DNA from: DATGLG01 sp035294245
GTDB taxonomy: Bacteria; Pseudomonadota; Alphaproteobacteria; JACZXZ01
Assembly (NCBI GenBank): GCA_035294245.1
Contig: DATGLG010000026.1
Span: forward strand, 1 to 55,719
Length of the DNA stretch: 55,719 nucleotides
Reading direction: 5' to 3'
Below the pieces are notes generated by a model, which had not been told where the DNA came from, did not search any database, and worked only from the letters and a program-made list of their open reading frames with translations. Positions 9,575 through 18,444 of this stretch are shown piece by piece; position 1 is the stretch's first letter, and every line of letters begins with the position of its first letter. Position numbers and translations under genes: made by a program.

Positions 9575-11236
9575 TCAACGGCGGTGCCGCGCGAGCCAGG
9601 CCTGAGCCTGGGCGACTCTGTCGGGCGCGCGGTGGAAGCCGCGCCCGCTGATCATCGCCAGGGCATGGGCGGCATGGGCGCGGCGCGCCTCGGAGAGGCT
9701 GCCATCCCGGATCATCCGCGCCAGCTCGGGCACGGCGCGGCGCTTCTGATGGGCGACGAAGCGGCCGAAATCCTCGCGGAGCGCGAGCTTCCGCGCCGTC
9801 GCCGCATCGCGCACCGCCGCGAGCCGGTCGAGATCGGTGATCGAGACGGGGAGGTCCTTGGGCTCGCGGTAGAGCCGGCCGAGCGCCATCTCGATCACGC
9901 GCTTGAGCGCCTCGAAGCCGCGCGCAAGTGCTGCGACCAGGCGCGGCAGCGTCTCGACCGTCGCGATCCTGAGATAATCGCCGAAGGTGAGGAGCGCCGC
10001 CTGGTGCGCGTTGACGGCGCCGAAGGCCGCTTCCTCGGCGACCGGGTCGGGGGCGCTGAGCTGCTCGGCGGTGAGCTCGATGCGCGAGATCATGTCGCCG
10101 GAGGGGCGCGGCGATTTTCGGGTGAGGGCGACGGCGATGCTGCTCGCCGCCGCGGCGCGCGCGCCGAGGGGGCCGAGCCCCCATTTCTCGATCAAATATT
10201 TGAGGAGGCTCGTGTGGTCGAAGCGAGTTGGCTCGACGCGCCGCTCGACCCAGGGCGAGACGAGGAGGGCCGGCACGCGCACGCCAAGGCGGTCAAAGCC
10301 GTAGTCCTCGCGATGCGCGTCGGGCGGGGTGGCGGCGGGCGGCTCGACATGGTCGTAGAAGCCGCCATGCTCGTCATAGAAGACGACGAGCAGGGTTGAT
10401 TCCCAAAGGGGCCCGTTGGCGCGCAGGGCGTTGTAGACATCGGCCAAGAGCTTCTCCGCCTTCATGATGTCGTGGGGCGGGTGATCGTCGTTCTCGTTGA
10501 TGCCGAGGTAATCGGGCTCGATCAGGGAGAATTGCGGGAAGTCGCTCTCCGCCCCGTGGGCATCGGCGAAGAAGTCGTCGATGTAGAAATAGCGCGCGAC
10601 GTTGTGGGGCAGGCGCTGGCGGCACAGCACGCTGCTCTGGGGGATATCGTGGAAATAGACCTTCCAATGGATCGCCTGCTCGTTGAGGCGGTCGAAGAGG
10701 GTCGGCTGCGTCTGCTCGAACCACCCGGCGAGATCGAGGCCGTGGCTGCCGTCATGGGGCATGTCGACGCGGCCGCTCGAGGTGCCGCTCAGGGCGAAGA
10801 AGCGGTTGGGCCAGGTGGGGCCGGGCAGGGAGGAGAACCAGTGGTCGCAGATGGTGAAATCCCTTGCCAGGCCATGGAGCGCCGGCAGGAAGCCGAGGGG
10901 GTAGTAGCCCATCACGAAGCCGCGCGCCTCGGCGCTGCTCTCGGGATAGCTTCGCGCGAAGTCGAGGACGAAGCCCGCATTGCCATTTTCGAGTTGCCGC
11001 TCCACGCATTCGAGGTCGTGGCACGGGTCGAGCAGCATCTGCCGCTCGGTCGTGAGCGCCTGGCGATAGAGCCCCCCGCGGTCGTCGCGGTTGATCCGCG
11101 CATGAGCGGGATCGACGCCGTCGAGATTCGGGTGGAGCGCCTTCGCGGCGCCCAGCATCTGGTCGAAGGAATGGTTCTCGAGGATGAGGAGGACGACGTG
11201 GCGGATGGGGTCGTCGCGCAAGGCGGTGGCGGCCAT
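9575..11236 (-). CDS. Phosphoesterase family protein (phospholipase C/acid phosphatase type)
   Basis: A 553-residue alkaline-phosphatase-superfamily enzyme of the phosphoesterase family (phospholipase C, acid phosphatase AcpA). The nucleophile/metal motif is LENHSFDQMLG near residue 20 (usual form ENRSFD). Middle signature WFSSLPGPTWPNRFFALSGTS near 135. The metal motif FYDEHGGFYDHV near 287 and RFDHTSLLKYLIEKWG near 340 complete the catalytic set. The C-terminal ~150 residues are helical and Arg/Ala-rich without a recognised domain. No signal peptide is visible from ATG 11236, which is unusual because many relatives are exported. The start has AGGGAG about 9 bases upstream. Likely hydrolyses phosphodiesters or phosphomonoesters of lipids; substrate unproven. 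Confidence 0.85.
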   Translation of the reverse strand: MAATALRDDPIRHVVLLILENHSFDQMLGAAKALHPNLDGVDPAHARINRDDRGGLYRQALTTERQMLLDPCHDLECVERQLENGNAGFVLDFARSYPESSAEARGFVMGYYPLGFLPALHGLARDFTICDHWFSSLPGPTWPNRFFALSGTSSGRVDMPHDGSHGLDLAGWFEQTQPTLFDRLNEQAIHWKVYFHDIPQSSVLCRQRLPHNVARYFYIDDFFADAHGAESDFPQFSLIEPDYLGINENDDHPPHDIMKAEKLLADVYNALRANGPLWESTLLVVFYDEHGGFYDHVEPPAATPPDAHREDYGFDRLGVRVPALLVSPWVERRVEPTRFDHTSLLKYLIEKWGLGPLGARAAAASSIAVALTRKSPRPSGDMISRIELTAEQLSAPDPVAEEAAFGAVNAHQAALLTFGDYLRIATVETLPRLVAALARGFEALKRVIEMALGRLYREPKDLPVSITDLDRLAAVRDAATARKLALREDFGRFVAHQKRRAVPELARMIRDGSLSEARRAHAAHALAMISGRGFHRAPDRVAQAQAWLARHRR

Positions 11237-11394
11237 TCTCGCAATCTCCCTCGGCGCGCGGATCGGCGCTGCGAGGAGACGCTAGAACAGTTTGCCTTGG
11301 AATTGAATCGCCTTTGTTCGGTTTGTCTTTCCCGCGGAAGCGCGGGCGACGTGGAGAAAGGTGGCGGATTGCCAACCGCAACGGATAGCCTCGC

Positions 11395-11515
11395 CCTCAC
11401 CGTCATGGCCGGCCTCCGTGCCGGCCATCCACGTCTTGCAATCCAGGGAAAGAAGACGTGGACGCGCGGGACGAGCCCGCGCGTGACGATGGTGGGATAG
11501 CCTCGGTCGGAATGA
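11395..11515. repeat. Interspersed repeat (family D) in a non-coding gap
   Basis: The gap 11237-11573 has no gene. Within it, gtcatggccggcctccgtgc (11402 onward), then cggccatccacgtctt, has a near copy at 55215-55250. A paired stretch gacgtggacgcgcgg...cgcgtgacgatgg follows. A shorter piece at 11328-11352 (gtctttcccgcggaagcgcg) resembles the family A arm found at base 43. Confidence 0.55.
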
Positions 11516-11573
11516 CGATCGAGGTCGGTGGGCCTTCCCGTATCCTGCCAGCGGCGTGCTTTGGCGCCGCCGC

Positions 11574-13001
11574 TCAGCCCTGGCGGAAGCCCATGCGGAA
11601 GGCGCCCCAGTGGCGGCCGCGGACGAAGATGGGGGCCGAGAGGTCCTTCATCAACACGAAATTCCCCCCGCCCATATCGCGCCGATAGGTCTGGAGGAGG
11701 AAGGGCTTGGTGCTCGCCGCCATCTTCTGCACCGCGCGGTCGCTGAAGAGGCGCCGGTTGCGGCAATGGGCGGCGTTCCACACTGGATCCTTGCCCTGGG
11801 GATGGCGGTAGTTCGGGTTGTGCGTCGGAAGGTAGCCGCCCTTGGCCCAGGCGACGCAGAAGACGACACGGGGATCGATCGTCTGGATCGGGTCCTGGAT
11901 CGGCGGCAGAAGGCGGTCCGTGAGCTCGACGTAATCGGTGAGGTATTGCTTGGGGTCGGTGCCGGGAATCTCGCGGTAATTCTCGTCGAAGAGCTGCGCC
12001 GCGGTGATCTCGCCGCGCGCGATTGCCGCCTCGAACTCCGCCGCGATGCGCCGGGCCGTGTCCATCACCACGCGGATGAGCGGCGTGTCGGCGGTCTCGA
12101 CCCCGCTCTCGGCGATGAACTCGATCAGGGTCTCGCTCAGCTTGAGCAGGCCCTGCACGCGCTCATCCGCTTGCTTGAGATTGGCCGAGGAGAGCCCGAC
12201 GCCCTTGGCGAGCTCGCCGAGCTCGGCGAGGGCGGCGTCGCAATGGCCGAGATTGGCGGCGGCCGTCCCGGCGATGGCCGCGATCTCCTTGTCCACCGCC
12301 GCGAAGCCGTCATGCACGCGGGCGATGACGCCCTGCATGCGGTCGGCCCCCCGGCCCGCCTGCTCGGCATGGCTCGCGGCCTCCTTGCCGTCGCCGATCA
12401 GGCTGCCGATCTGGCTCGTGAGGTCGCGCACGATGCTGCCGATCTGCCCCGTCGCCTTGCGCGTCTCCTCGGCGAGCATCTTGACCTCGCCGGCGACGAC
12501 GGCGAAGCCGCGCCCCGCCTCGCCCGCGCGCGCCGCCTCGATGGTGGCGTTGAGGGCGAGAAGGTTGGTCTGCTTGGCGATGGCCTCGATGGCGCCGGAG
12601 ACGCCCGCGACCTGCTCCAGCACCGAGCCGAAGGCGGCGAGGCGGCCCTCGATGCGCGTCACCGCGGCGGCGAGCTCGGCGATATGCTGCACGGCACTCG
12701 CGGCGACCGAACGGGATTCGGCCACCTCGCCGCCGGCCTTGGCCGCCGCCCCTTGCGCGGCGCGGGCCGAGCTGTCGATGTTGCGATTGGCGCTGACCAT
12801 CGCCTCCGCCGTGCGCTGCAAGGTCTTGAACTGCTCCGCCTGGCGCGCGACGCGGCCGGAGACCTCGTCGAGATTGCCGGCGATGTCGGCCATCTCGACG
12901 CCGAGGCCGCCGATGCGGTCGGCGAGCTCGCCGATGAGGCGGTCCTTGCCGCCGGTCGCCTTCGCCTCGGGCGGCGGTGTCAGCGGAGTGATGGCATTCA
13001 T
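11574..13001 (-). CDS. Soluble methyl-accepting chemotaxis protein
   Basis: 475 residues with no membrane helix, so a cytoplasmic chemoreceptor. The signalling hairpin tip is AIAKQTNLLALNATIEAARA followed by GRGFAVVAGEVKMLAEET, near residue 160-190. Before it are coiled helices. Behind it is a C-terminal domain of about 170 residues containing FCVAWAKGGYLPTHN, DPVWNAAHCRNRRLF and FLLQTYRRDMGGGNFVLMKD, a segment known from other alphaproteobacterial soluble receptors and probably the sensing part. ATG at 13001 follows GGGGGA; the longer frame upstream overlaps repeats. No che genes are near, so it must work with arrays encoded elsewhere. Confidence 0.88.
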   Translation of the reverse strand: MNAITPLTPPPEAKATGGKDRLIGELADRIGGLGVEMADIAGNLDEVSGRVARQAEQFKTLQRTAEAMVSANRNIDSSARAAQGAAAKAGGEVAESRSVAASAVQHIAELAAAVTRIEGRLAAFGSVLEQVAGVSGAIEAIAKQTNLLALNATIEAARAGEAGRGFAVVAGEVKMLAEETRKATGQIGSIVRDLTSQIGSLIGDGKEAASHAEQAGRGADRMQGVIARVHDGFAAVDKEIAAIAGTAAANLGHCDAALAELGELAKGVGLSSANLKQADERVQGLLKLSETLIEFIAESGVETADTPLIRVVMDTARRIAAEFEAAIARGEITAAQLFDENYREIPGTDPKQYLTDYVELTDRLLPPIQDPIQTIDPRVVFCVAWAKGGYLPTHNPNYRHPQGKDPVWNAAHCRNRRLFSDRAVQKMAASTKPFLLQTYRRDMGGGNFVLMKDLSAPIFVRGRHWGAFRMGFRQG

Positions 13002-13137
13002 CGCGCGCGGGTCCCCCAGGCGGAATCCTGCGCGAAGGCAGGCGTTCCACGCCATGGGCACTCTGCCAGCGGGTGGTAAATAGCGCGTTAAGAGGAGGGC
13101 CCTTGCTTGTGGCGAGATCCTCTTAGTTTCGGTCCCG

Positions 13138-13262
13138 CTCTCCTTGTCGCCCCGGCCGACCCCGGACGTGATCCGGGGGAAGCCGGGGGCCATCGCGCAA
13201 TGGCATCATCTGGGCCCCGGATCGCGCCGTGCTCCCGCACGGCGTGTCCGGGGTGACGGATG
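13138..13262. repeat. GC-rich palindromic repeat (family E) in the gap before the FAD-GcvT gene
   Basis: Within the 371-base gap 13002-13373 are two hairpin-forming parts: ccccggacgtgatccgggg at about 13153-13171, and gccccggatcgcgccgtgct with its partner gcacggcgtgtccggggtga ending at 13258. The rest of the gap holds the start region of the plus-strand gene and nothing else I can identify. Confidence 0.5.
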
Positions 13263-13373
13263 AGGAAGACCGCAAGCGTCGAAGTCAGTGGGGAAAAGAG
13301 CTTCCACTCGACGGCTTGCCGGGTATGCTCCCCAATATGCGGCGCGCGGCGTAGAAGCTTAAAGGAGAAAGAC

Positions 13374-15806
13374 GTGACCACGGATCTGCCCAGCCATGCC
13401 CGCGTCGTCGTGATCGGCGGCGGCATTCTCGGCTGCAGCGTGCTCTACCACCTCGCGCGGCTCGGCTGGTCGGAGGCCGTCCTGCTGGAGCGCGGCGAGC
13501 TCACCGAGGGCTCGACCTGGCACGCCGCCGGCAACACGCCCCATTTCAGCACCAGCCTGGCCCTGGCCCGCATCCATCTCGAGAGCGTCGATCTCTATCA
13601 GCGCCTCGAGGCGGAGACGGGCCAGGCCGTCGGCTTCCATAAGACGGGCAGCCTGCGCCTCGCGACGGTGCCCGACCGCATGGACGAGTGGCGCCACCAT
13701 CGCGGCAAGGCGCGCTTCCTCGGCATGCCCTTCGAGCTCCTCGGCCCCGGCGAGATCAAGGCGCTCCATCCCCTCGTCGAGACGGCGGGCGTGCTCGGCG
13801 CCATCTGGACTCCCGAGGACGGCCATATCGATCCCTCGAGCGTGACCCAGGCCCTCGCCAAGGGGGCGCGCGACCGCGGTGCGCGCATCCTCCGGCGCCT
13901 GCCGGTCACCGGCCTGCGTGCGGCGCCGGGCGGCGAATGGCTGGTGGAGACGGCGCAGGGCACGATCGCGGCGGAGCATGTGGTGAATGCCGCCGGCACC
14001 TGGGCGCGGGAGATCGGGCGCTTGAGCGGGCTCGATCTCCCCATCGTGCCGATGGAGCATCAATACCTCGTCACCGAGGCCATCCCCGAGGTAGCGGGCC
14101 TCGCGCGCGAGCTGCCGATCCTGCGCGACGTCGACGTCTCCTATTACCTGCGCCAGGAGCGCGGCGGGCTTCTCCTCGGCCCCTATGAGCGGCCGGCCAA
14201 GGCCTGGGCGGTCGAGGGTATTCCGCCGGGCTTCGCCATGGAGCTGCTGCCGCCCGAGCTCGACCGGCTGCAGCCCTTCATCGAGGGCGCCATGGCGCGG
14301 GTGCCGGCGCTGGCGACGGCCGGGATCAAGCGCGTCGTCAACGGTCCCATCACCTACACGCCCGACGGCAATCCGCTGCTCGGCCCGGTGCGGGGCCTGC
14401 GCAACTACCATCTCGCCTGCGGCTTCAGCTTCGGCATCACCCAGGCGGGCGGGGCGGGGAAATATCTCGCGGAATGGATCGTCGAGGGCGAGCCCAGCGT
14501 CGACCTCTGGGAGATCGACCCGCGCCGCTACGGCCCTTACGCCAATCTGCGCTACGCCGTTGCGCGCTGCGTCGATATCTACGAGGACGAATACGCTATC
14601 GCCTATCCCCAGCTCGAGCGCGCCGTCGGGCGCCCGGCCAAAACCGGCGCGATCCATGACCGGCTGGCGGCCGCCGGCGCTGTCTTCGGCGCGCGCAACG
14701 GCTGGGAGCGGCCCAACTGGTTCGCCCCCGCCGGCGTCGAGCCCGTCGATCGGCCGAGCTTCCGCCGCGCCAACTGGTTTCCCCATGTGGCGGCGGAATG
14801 CCGCGCCGTGCGCGAGCGCGTCGGCCTCCTCGACATGAGCAGCTTCAGCAAATTCGAGCTGTGCGGCCCCGGCGCTGCGGCCTTCCTCGACCGCCTCGTT
14901 GCCAATCGCCTGCCCCGGCGCGAGGGCGACATCGCGCTCGCCCATTTTCTTACCGAGCGCGGCGGCACCTTCGCCGAGATGACCGTGGTGCGCCGCAGCG
15001 CCGAGCGCTTCTATCTCGTCTCCGCCGCGGCGGCCGAGATCCATGATCTCGATTGGCTGGAGCGCCATCTGCCACGGGACGGCAGCGTTGCCGTCGAAAA
15101 TGTGACGGCGCGGATGGGCGCTTTCCTCCTGACGGGGCCGCGATCCCGCGAGATGCTGAGCCGGCTCACCAACGATCCTCTCGATAACGACGCCTTCCCC
15201 TGGCGCAGCGCCCGGGAGATCGAGATCGGCTACGCGCGCGTCTTGGCGCTGCGCATCAGCTATGCGGGCGAGCTCGGCTGGGAGCTGCATCACCCGATCG
15301 AGCATCAGCGCGCGCTCTATGATGCGCTCGTCGCGGCCGGTCGGGATTGCGGCCTCGCTCATTTCGGCTTCCGCGCCCTCGATTCCCTGCGCCTCGAGAA
15401 GGGCTATCGCGCCTGGAGCAGCGAGCTCAGCCTCGAGGTCAGCCCCCTCGCGGCAGGGCTCGGCCGCTTCGTGCGCCTCGACAAAGGCGAGTTCATCGGC
15501 CGCGCGGCCCTGATTGATGAGCAGGCGCGCGGCATTCCCCATCGCATCGCCTGCCTCGCGGTGGACGCCGCCGATGCTGATGCGTTTGGCGCGCAGGCCG
15601 TATGGCGTGCAGGGCGCGTCGTCGGCCTCGTCACCTCCGGCGGCTATGGGCACACGGTTGGCCGCAGCATCGCCATGGCCTATCTCGATGCGGCGACTGC
15701 CGCACCCGGCACGGCGCTCGAGGTGGAGATCCTGGGCGAGCACCGCCCCGCGCAAGTGCTCGCCGAGCCCCTCTATGATCCGGCGAACCGCGCGCTTTTG
15801 GGGTAA
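13374..15806 (+). CDS. FAD-dependent dimethylglycine/sarcosine dehydrogenase-like enzyme (DAO-GcvT fusion)
   Basis: 810 residues. The N-terminal DAO domain has the dinucleotide fold VVVIGGGILGCSVLYHLARLG and the motif STWHAAGN, whose His carries covalent FAD in sarcosine and dimethylglycine dehydrogenases. A central FAO_M domain follows (about 370-430), then a GcvT tetrahydrofolate-binding domain from about 440 and a GcvT C-terminal barrel after 700. Family members oxidatively demethylate N-methylated glycines and pass the one-carbon unit to folate. GTG at 13374 was chosen for its AAAGGAGAAAGAC leader. It lies next to a LysR-controlled amine uptake and oxidation cluster, which supports a role in N-methyl amino acid use. 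The exact substrate is not determined. Confidence 0.9.
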   Translation: MTTDLPSHARVVVIGGGILGCSVLYHLARLGWSEAVLLERGELTEGSTWHAAGNTPHFSTSLALARIHLESVDLYQRLEAETGQAVGFHKTGSLRLATVPDRMDEWRHHRGKARFLGMPFELLGPGEIKALHPLVETAGVLGAIWTPEDGHIDPSSVTQALAKGARDRGARILRRLPVTGLRAAPGGEWLVETAQGTIAAEHVVNAAGTWAREIGRLSGLDLPIVPMEHQYLVTEAIPEVAGLARELPILRDVDVSYYLRQERGGLLLGPYERPAKAWAVEGIPPGFAMELLPPELDRLQPFIEGAMARVPALATAGIKRVVNGPITYTPDGNPLLGPVRGLRNYHLACGFSFGITQAGGAGKYLAEWIVEGEPSVDLWEIDPRRYGPYANLRYAVARCVDIYEDEYAIAYPQLERAVGRPAKTGAIHDRLAAAGAVFGARNGWERPNWFAPAGVEPVDRPSFRRANWFPHVAAECRAVRERVGLLDMSSFSKFELCGPGAAAFLDRLVANRLPRREGDIALAHFLTERGGTFAEMTVVRRSAERFYLVSAAAAEIHDLDWLERHLPRDGSVAVENVTARMGAFLLTGPRSREMLSRLTNDPLDNDAFPWRSAREIEIGYARVLALRISYAGELGWELHHPIEHQRALYDALVAAGRDCGLAHFGFRALDSLRLEKGYRAWSSELSLEVSPLAAGLGRFVRLDKGEFIGRAALIDEQARGIPHRIACLAVDAADADAFGAQAVWRAGRVVGLVTSGGYGHTVGRSIAMAYLDAATAAPGTALEVEILGEHRPAQVLAEPLYDPANRALLG

Positions 15807-15816
15807 TCCGTAGCCG

Positions 15817-15925
15817 CCGTCATCACGAGAACCGCGAGCGCGGCACGGCGGGACGACGCGATCCAGGGAAACATGCCGTACTCTGGATTGCTTCGCGTCC
15901 GCTATCGCGGGCGCTCGCAATGACG
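15817..15925. repeat. Interspersed palindromic repeat (family B)
   Basis: Lies between converging genes. Outer arms gtcatcacgagaaccgcg and cgcgggcgctcgcaatgac; inner arms gatccag and ctggatt. It is short enough to fill nearly the whole intergenic gap and may also serve as a bidirectional transcript end, although no T-run is present. Confidence 0.65.
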
Positions 15926-15930
15926 CCGCT

Positions 15931-16833
15931 CTACCGCCGCCGCCGCGCGAACTCCTCGACCTCGGCGCGGAAGGCGTCGGCGAACTCGCGGGCGATGCCC
16001 GAGAGGGCGAACTGGCTGGAATGGAGCAGCCCGAATTCCACATCGATGCGCGGCTCGAAGGGAAGCACCACGACACCGCGGCCGGCCATCGCCTCGGCCG
16101 TGAAGGGGCTGACGATGGTGAGGCCGGCCTCGGCGGCGGCGAAGGCGCAGGCGATGATGGCGAGCGGCGTCTCGATGCGCATCTGGCGGCGCACCCCGGC
16201 ATCGGCGAAGACCGCGTCGATGCGGAAGCGCAGCAGGGTCGATTGGCCGAGGGAGATGAAGGGCTCGCCCGCGAAATCCCGCGGCTGGAGGCGGCGGCGC
16301 CTGGCGAGGCGATGGCGCGCTGGCACCACCGCCATCGCCGGCACCGGGGCGAGGGGCTCCACCGTGACCGTGGGGTGCTCGATCGGCAGCTCGGCGAAGC
16401 CGAGATCGCATTGCCCCGTCGCCACCCAGTCGAGCACGACGCGCGAGGTCAGGCCGAACAGCGCCAGGTCGAGCTTGGGCCGGGTGCGGAGAAAGCGGCC
16501 GACGAAGCGCGGCAGGAAATCATTGGCGAGGGCCGGAAGCGAGGCGATGCGGAGCGTGCCGGCACGCCGCTCGCGCAGCTCGAGGGCGGCCTGCCAGATG
16601 CGATCGATGCCCACGAAGGAGCGCTCGACCTCGCGATAGAGGGAATGGGCCTCGCCGGTGGCGACGAGGCGCGTGCCGCGCCGCTCGAAGAGCTTCAGGC
16701 CGAGCGTGGCCTGGAGATCGCGGATGAGGCGGCTCACCGCCGGCTGCGTCACGCTCATGAGCTCGGCCGCCCGCGTCATGCCGCCGGTCAGCATGACGGC
16801 GCGGAACGCCTCGACTTGGCGCGTATTGATCAT
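15931..16833 (-). CDS. LysR-family transcriptional regulator
   Basis: 300 residues. N-terminal winged HTH from residue 2 (NTRQVEAFRAVMLTGGMTRAAELMSVTQPAVSRLIRDL) with the usual recognition helix TQPAVSRLI. Residues about 90-295 form the periplasmic-binding-like effector domain. ATG at 16833 has GGAGG nine bases upstream, so the longer open frame is ignored. It is divergent from the ABC binding-protein gene and a T-N11-A palindrome sits between them. The standard LysR arrangement therefore predicts that it controls the import/oxidation cluster and itself, with a transported amine or imino acid as inducer (inference). Confidence 0.92.
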   Translation of the reverse strand: MINTRQVEAFRAVMLTGGMTRAAELMSVTQPAVSRLIRDLQATLGLKLFERRGTRLVATGEAHSLYREVERSFVGIDRIWQAALELRERRAGTLRIASLPALANDFLPRFVGRFLRTRPKLDLALFGLTSRVVLDWVATGQCDLGFAELPIEHPTVTVEPLAPVPAMAVVPARHRLARRRRLQPRDFAGEPFISLGQSTLLRFRIDAVFADAGVRRQMRIETPLAIIACAFAAAEAGLTIVSPFTAEAMAGRGVVVLPFEPRIDVEFGLLHSSQFALSGIAREFADAFRAEVEEFARRRR

Positions 16834-16857
16834 GTCCAGCCGCCTCCGGAACGATAT

Positions 16858-16872
16858 ATAACATTTGGTTAT
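16858..16872. promoter_or_regulatory. Candidate LysR binding site (T-N11-A palindrome)
   Basis: ATAAC-atttg-GTTAT is a perfect 5+5 inverted repeat with a T at 16859 and A at 16871, eleven bases apart. It is 25 bases above the LysR start and 110 above the binding-protein gene. It is an AT-rich island in GC-rich DNA, as expected for an operator. Binding is inferred from position and form. Confidence 0.6.
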
Positions 16873-16981
16873 GAAGAGGCCCAGGGATTCGATTTGACCC
16901 TCGGGCGAGGCGGGTGCGACCATTCTCGCTCCGATGCAGGCAAGCCCGCCCACGAAGCGGGCGCTCCAACAGGAGGCGAGC

Positions 16982-18028
16982 ATGAGAAAGGAAACCGTCA
17001 TTGCCGTGGCGCTGGCCGCCACTGCCGCCCTGAGCTTCGCCCCGGCGGCGAAGGCCCAGTCGAAGACGCTCTATGTGGCCGCCTATGGCGGCTCCTTCGA
17101 GCAGGTCATGCGCAAGCAGGTCTTCCCGCCCTTCGAGAAGAAATACGGCGTGCAGGTCGAGTATGTCTCGGGCAACTCGACGGACAACCTCGCCAAGCTG
17201 CAGGCGCAGAAGGGCAACGAGCAGATCGACGTGGCGATTCTCGACGACGGCCCGATGTATCAGGCTGTGGCCCTCGGCTTCTGCGCGCCCCTCGCCAAGG
17301 CGCCTATCTACAACGACCTTTACGACGTGGCGAAGTTCCCATCAGGCAAGGCCGTGAGCATCGGCGTAGTCGGCACCGGCATCATGTACAACAAGAAGTA
17401 TTTCGAGGAGCACCACTGGCCGGCGCCCACCTCGTGGAAGGACATCGAGGACCCGAAATACAAGAAGAAGCTCGTTATTCCGCCGCTCAACAACACCTAC
17501 GGCCTGCATGCCCTCGTCATGATGGCGCGGCTCAACGGCGGCGGGGAGAAGAACATCGATCCCGGCTTCAAGGTCTTCAAGCAGAAGGTCGATCCGAACG
17601 TGCTCGTCTACGAGCCCTCGCCCGGAAAGATGACCGAGCTCTTCCAGAGCGGCCAGGCCGTCATCGCCATCTGGGGCTCGGGGCGCGAGAAGGCATTGGC
17701 GGATACCGGCTTCCCCGTCGCCTTCGTCTATCCGAAGGAGGGCGGCATCGCCCTCGGCGTCGCCGCCTGCCCCGTCGCCGGCGGCAAGAGCAAGCCCGAG
17801 GCGCAGGAGTTCGTGCAATACCTGCTCACCCCGGCGATGCAGGCGGTGCTCGCCGAGGGGGCCGGGCTCGGCCCCGTCAACAAGACGGTCAAGCTGCCGC
17901 CCGACAAGCAGGCGGGCATTCCCTATGGCCCCGCGCAGGTCGACAAGCTGATCAAGATCGACTGGGACACCGTGAACCAGCATCGCGAGGAATGGAACAA
18001 GCGCTGGACCCGTGAGATCGAGGGCTGA
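16982..18028 (+). CDS. ABC transporter periplasmic substrate-binding protein (polyamine/opine type)
   Basis: 348 residues with a Sec signal peptide (MRKETVIAVALAATAALSFA, cleavage likely after AKA). The mature protein starts KTLYVAAYGGSFEQVMRKQVFPPFEKKYG, the hallmark of the extracellular solute-binding family 1/PotD-like proteins that bind spermidine, putrescine and related amines. Other family segments are VAILDDGPMYQAVA and GVVGTGIMYNKKYFEE. ATG at 16982 follows CAGGAGGCGAGC. The ATPase and permeases follow downstream after a 416-base repeat-filled gap, so expression may differ between binding protein and membrane parts. Confidence 0.92.
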   Translation: MRKETVIAVALAATAALSFAPAAKAQSKTLYVAAYGGSFEQVMRKQVFPPFEKKYGVQVEYVSGNSTDNLAKLQAQKGNEQIDVAILDDGPMYQAVALGFCAPLAKAPIYNDLYDVAKFPSGKAVSIGVVGTGIMYNKKYFEEHHWPAPTSWKDIEDPKYKKKLVIPPLNNTYGLHALVMMARLNGGGEKNIDPGFKVFKQKVDPNVLVYEPSPGKMTELFQSGQAVIAIWGSGREKALADTGFPVAFVYPKEGGIALGVAACPVAGGKSKPEAQEFVQYLLTPAMQAVLAEGAGLGPVNKTVKLPPDKQAGIPYGPAQVDKLIKIDWDTVNQHREEWNKRWTREIEG

Positions 18029-18059
18029 GGCCCTGTGCTTAGGTCGGGTTGGCATCATT

Positions 18060-18420
18060 GCATCGTCATTCCCGCGCAAGCGGAAACCCGGCAACCCCCT
18101 GGGCCCCGCTTCCGCGGGGGCGACGACAGAGATACTTCGATGCTCTTGCGTCACGCCCTGGCGGAGCCTGTCCTCGGGCCGGCCTTCGGCCGGACCCGTG
18201 GGCGGTCTCGCGATAACGGCGACGAGCTAATCAGGAAGAGATGATTCGTTGCGACTCCAACGAGCGTCATCGCGACCCAGAGCACCGCGAGGGGGAGGCG
18301 ATCCAGTCATTTGCAAAGACTCTAGATCGCGTCGTCTCGCGCCGTTGGCGCGTTCCTCGGGGTGACGGCCGTGTTGTTCTGCGGTTGTCATCGCGGGCCA
18401 CGTTACGGTCCTCGCCGTGA
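18060..18420. repeat. Composite of two palindromic repeat families in a 416-base gap
   Basis: At 18063-18125 cgtcattcccgcgcaagcgg pairs with gcttccgcgggggcgacgac (family A type). At 18163-18210 gcggagcctgtcctcgggcc and gccttcggccggacccgtgg match a segment at 55488-55530. At 18266-18420 a family B copy runs from catcgcgaccc to ggggtgacggcc. A stretch at 18248-18265 (gttgcgactccaacgagc) resembles the left end of the MITE at 55403. No gene is seen in the gap. Confidence 0.6.
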
Positions 18421-18444
18421 CGGATAGGAGGAGCGCTCTCGCTT

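Noticed and set aside
13359..16202. 947-codon minus-strand frame opposite the FAD-GcvT gene
   Set aside because: Very long but purely antisense; lon-like GC periodicity explains such frames. The plus-strand protein has complete DAO and GcvT motifs.
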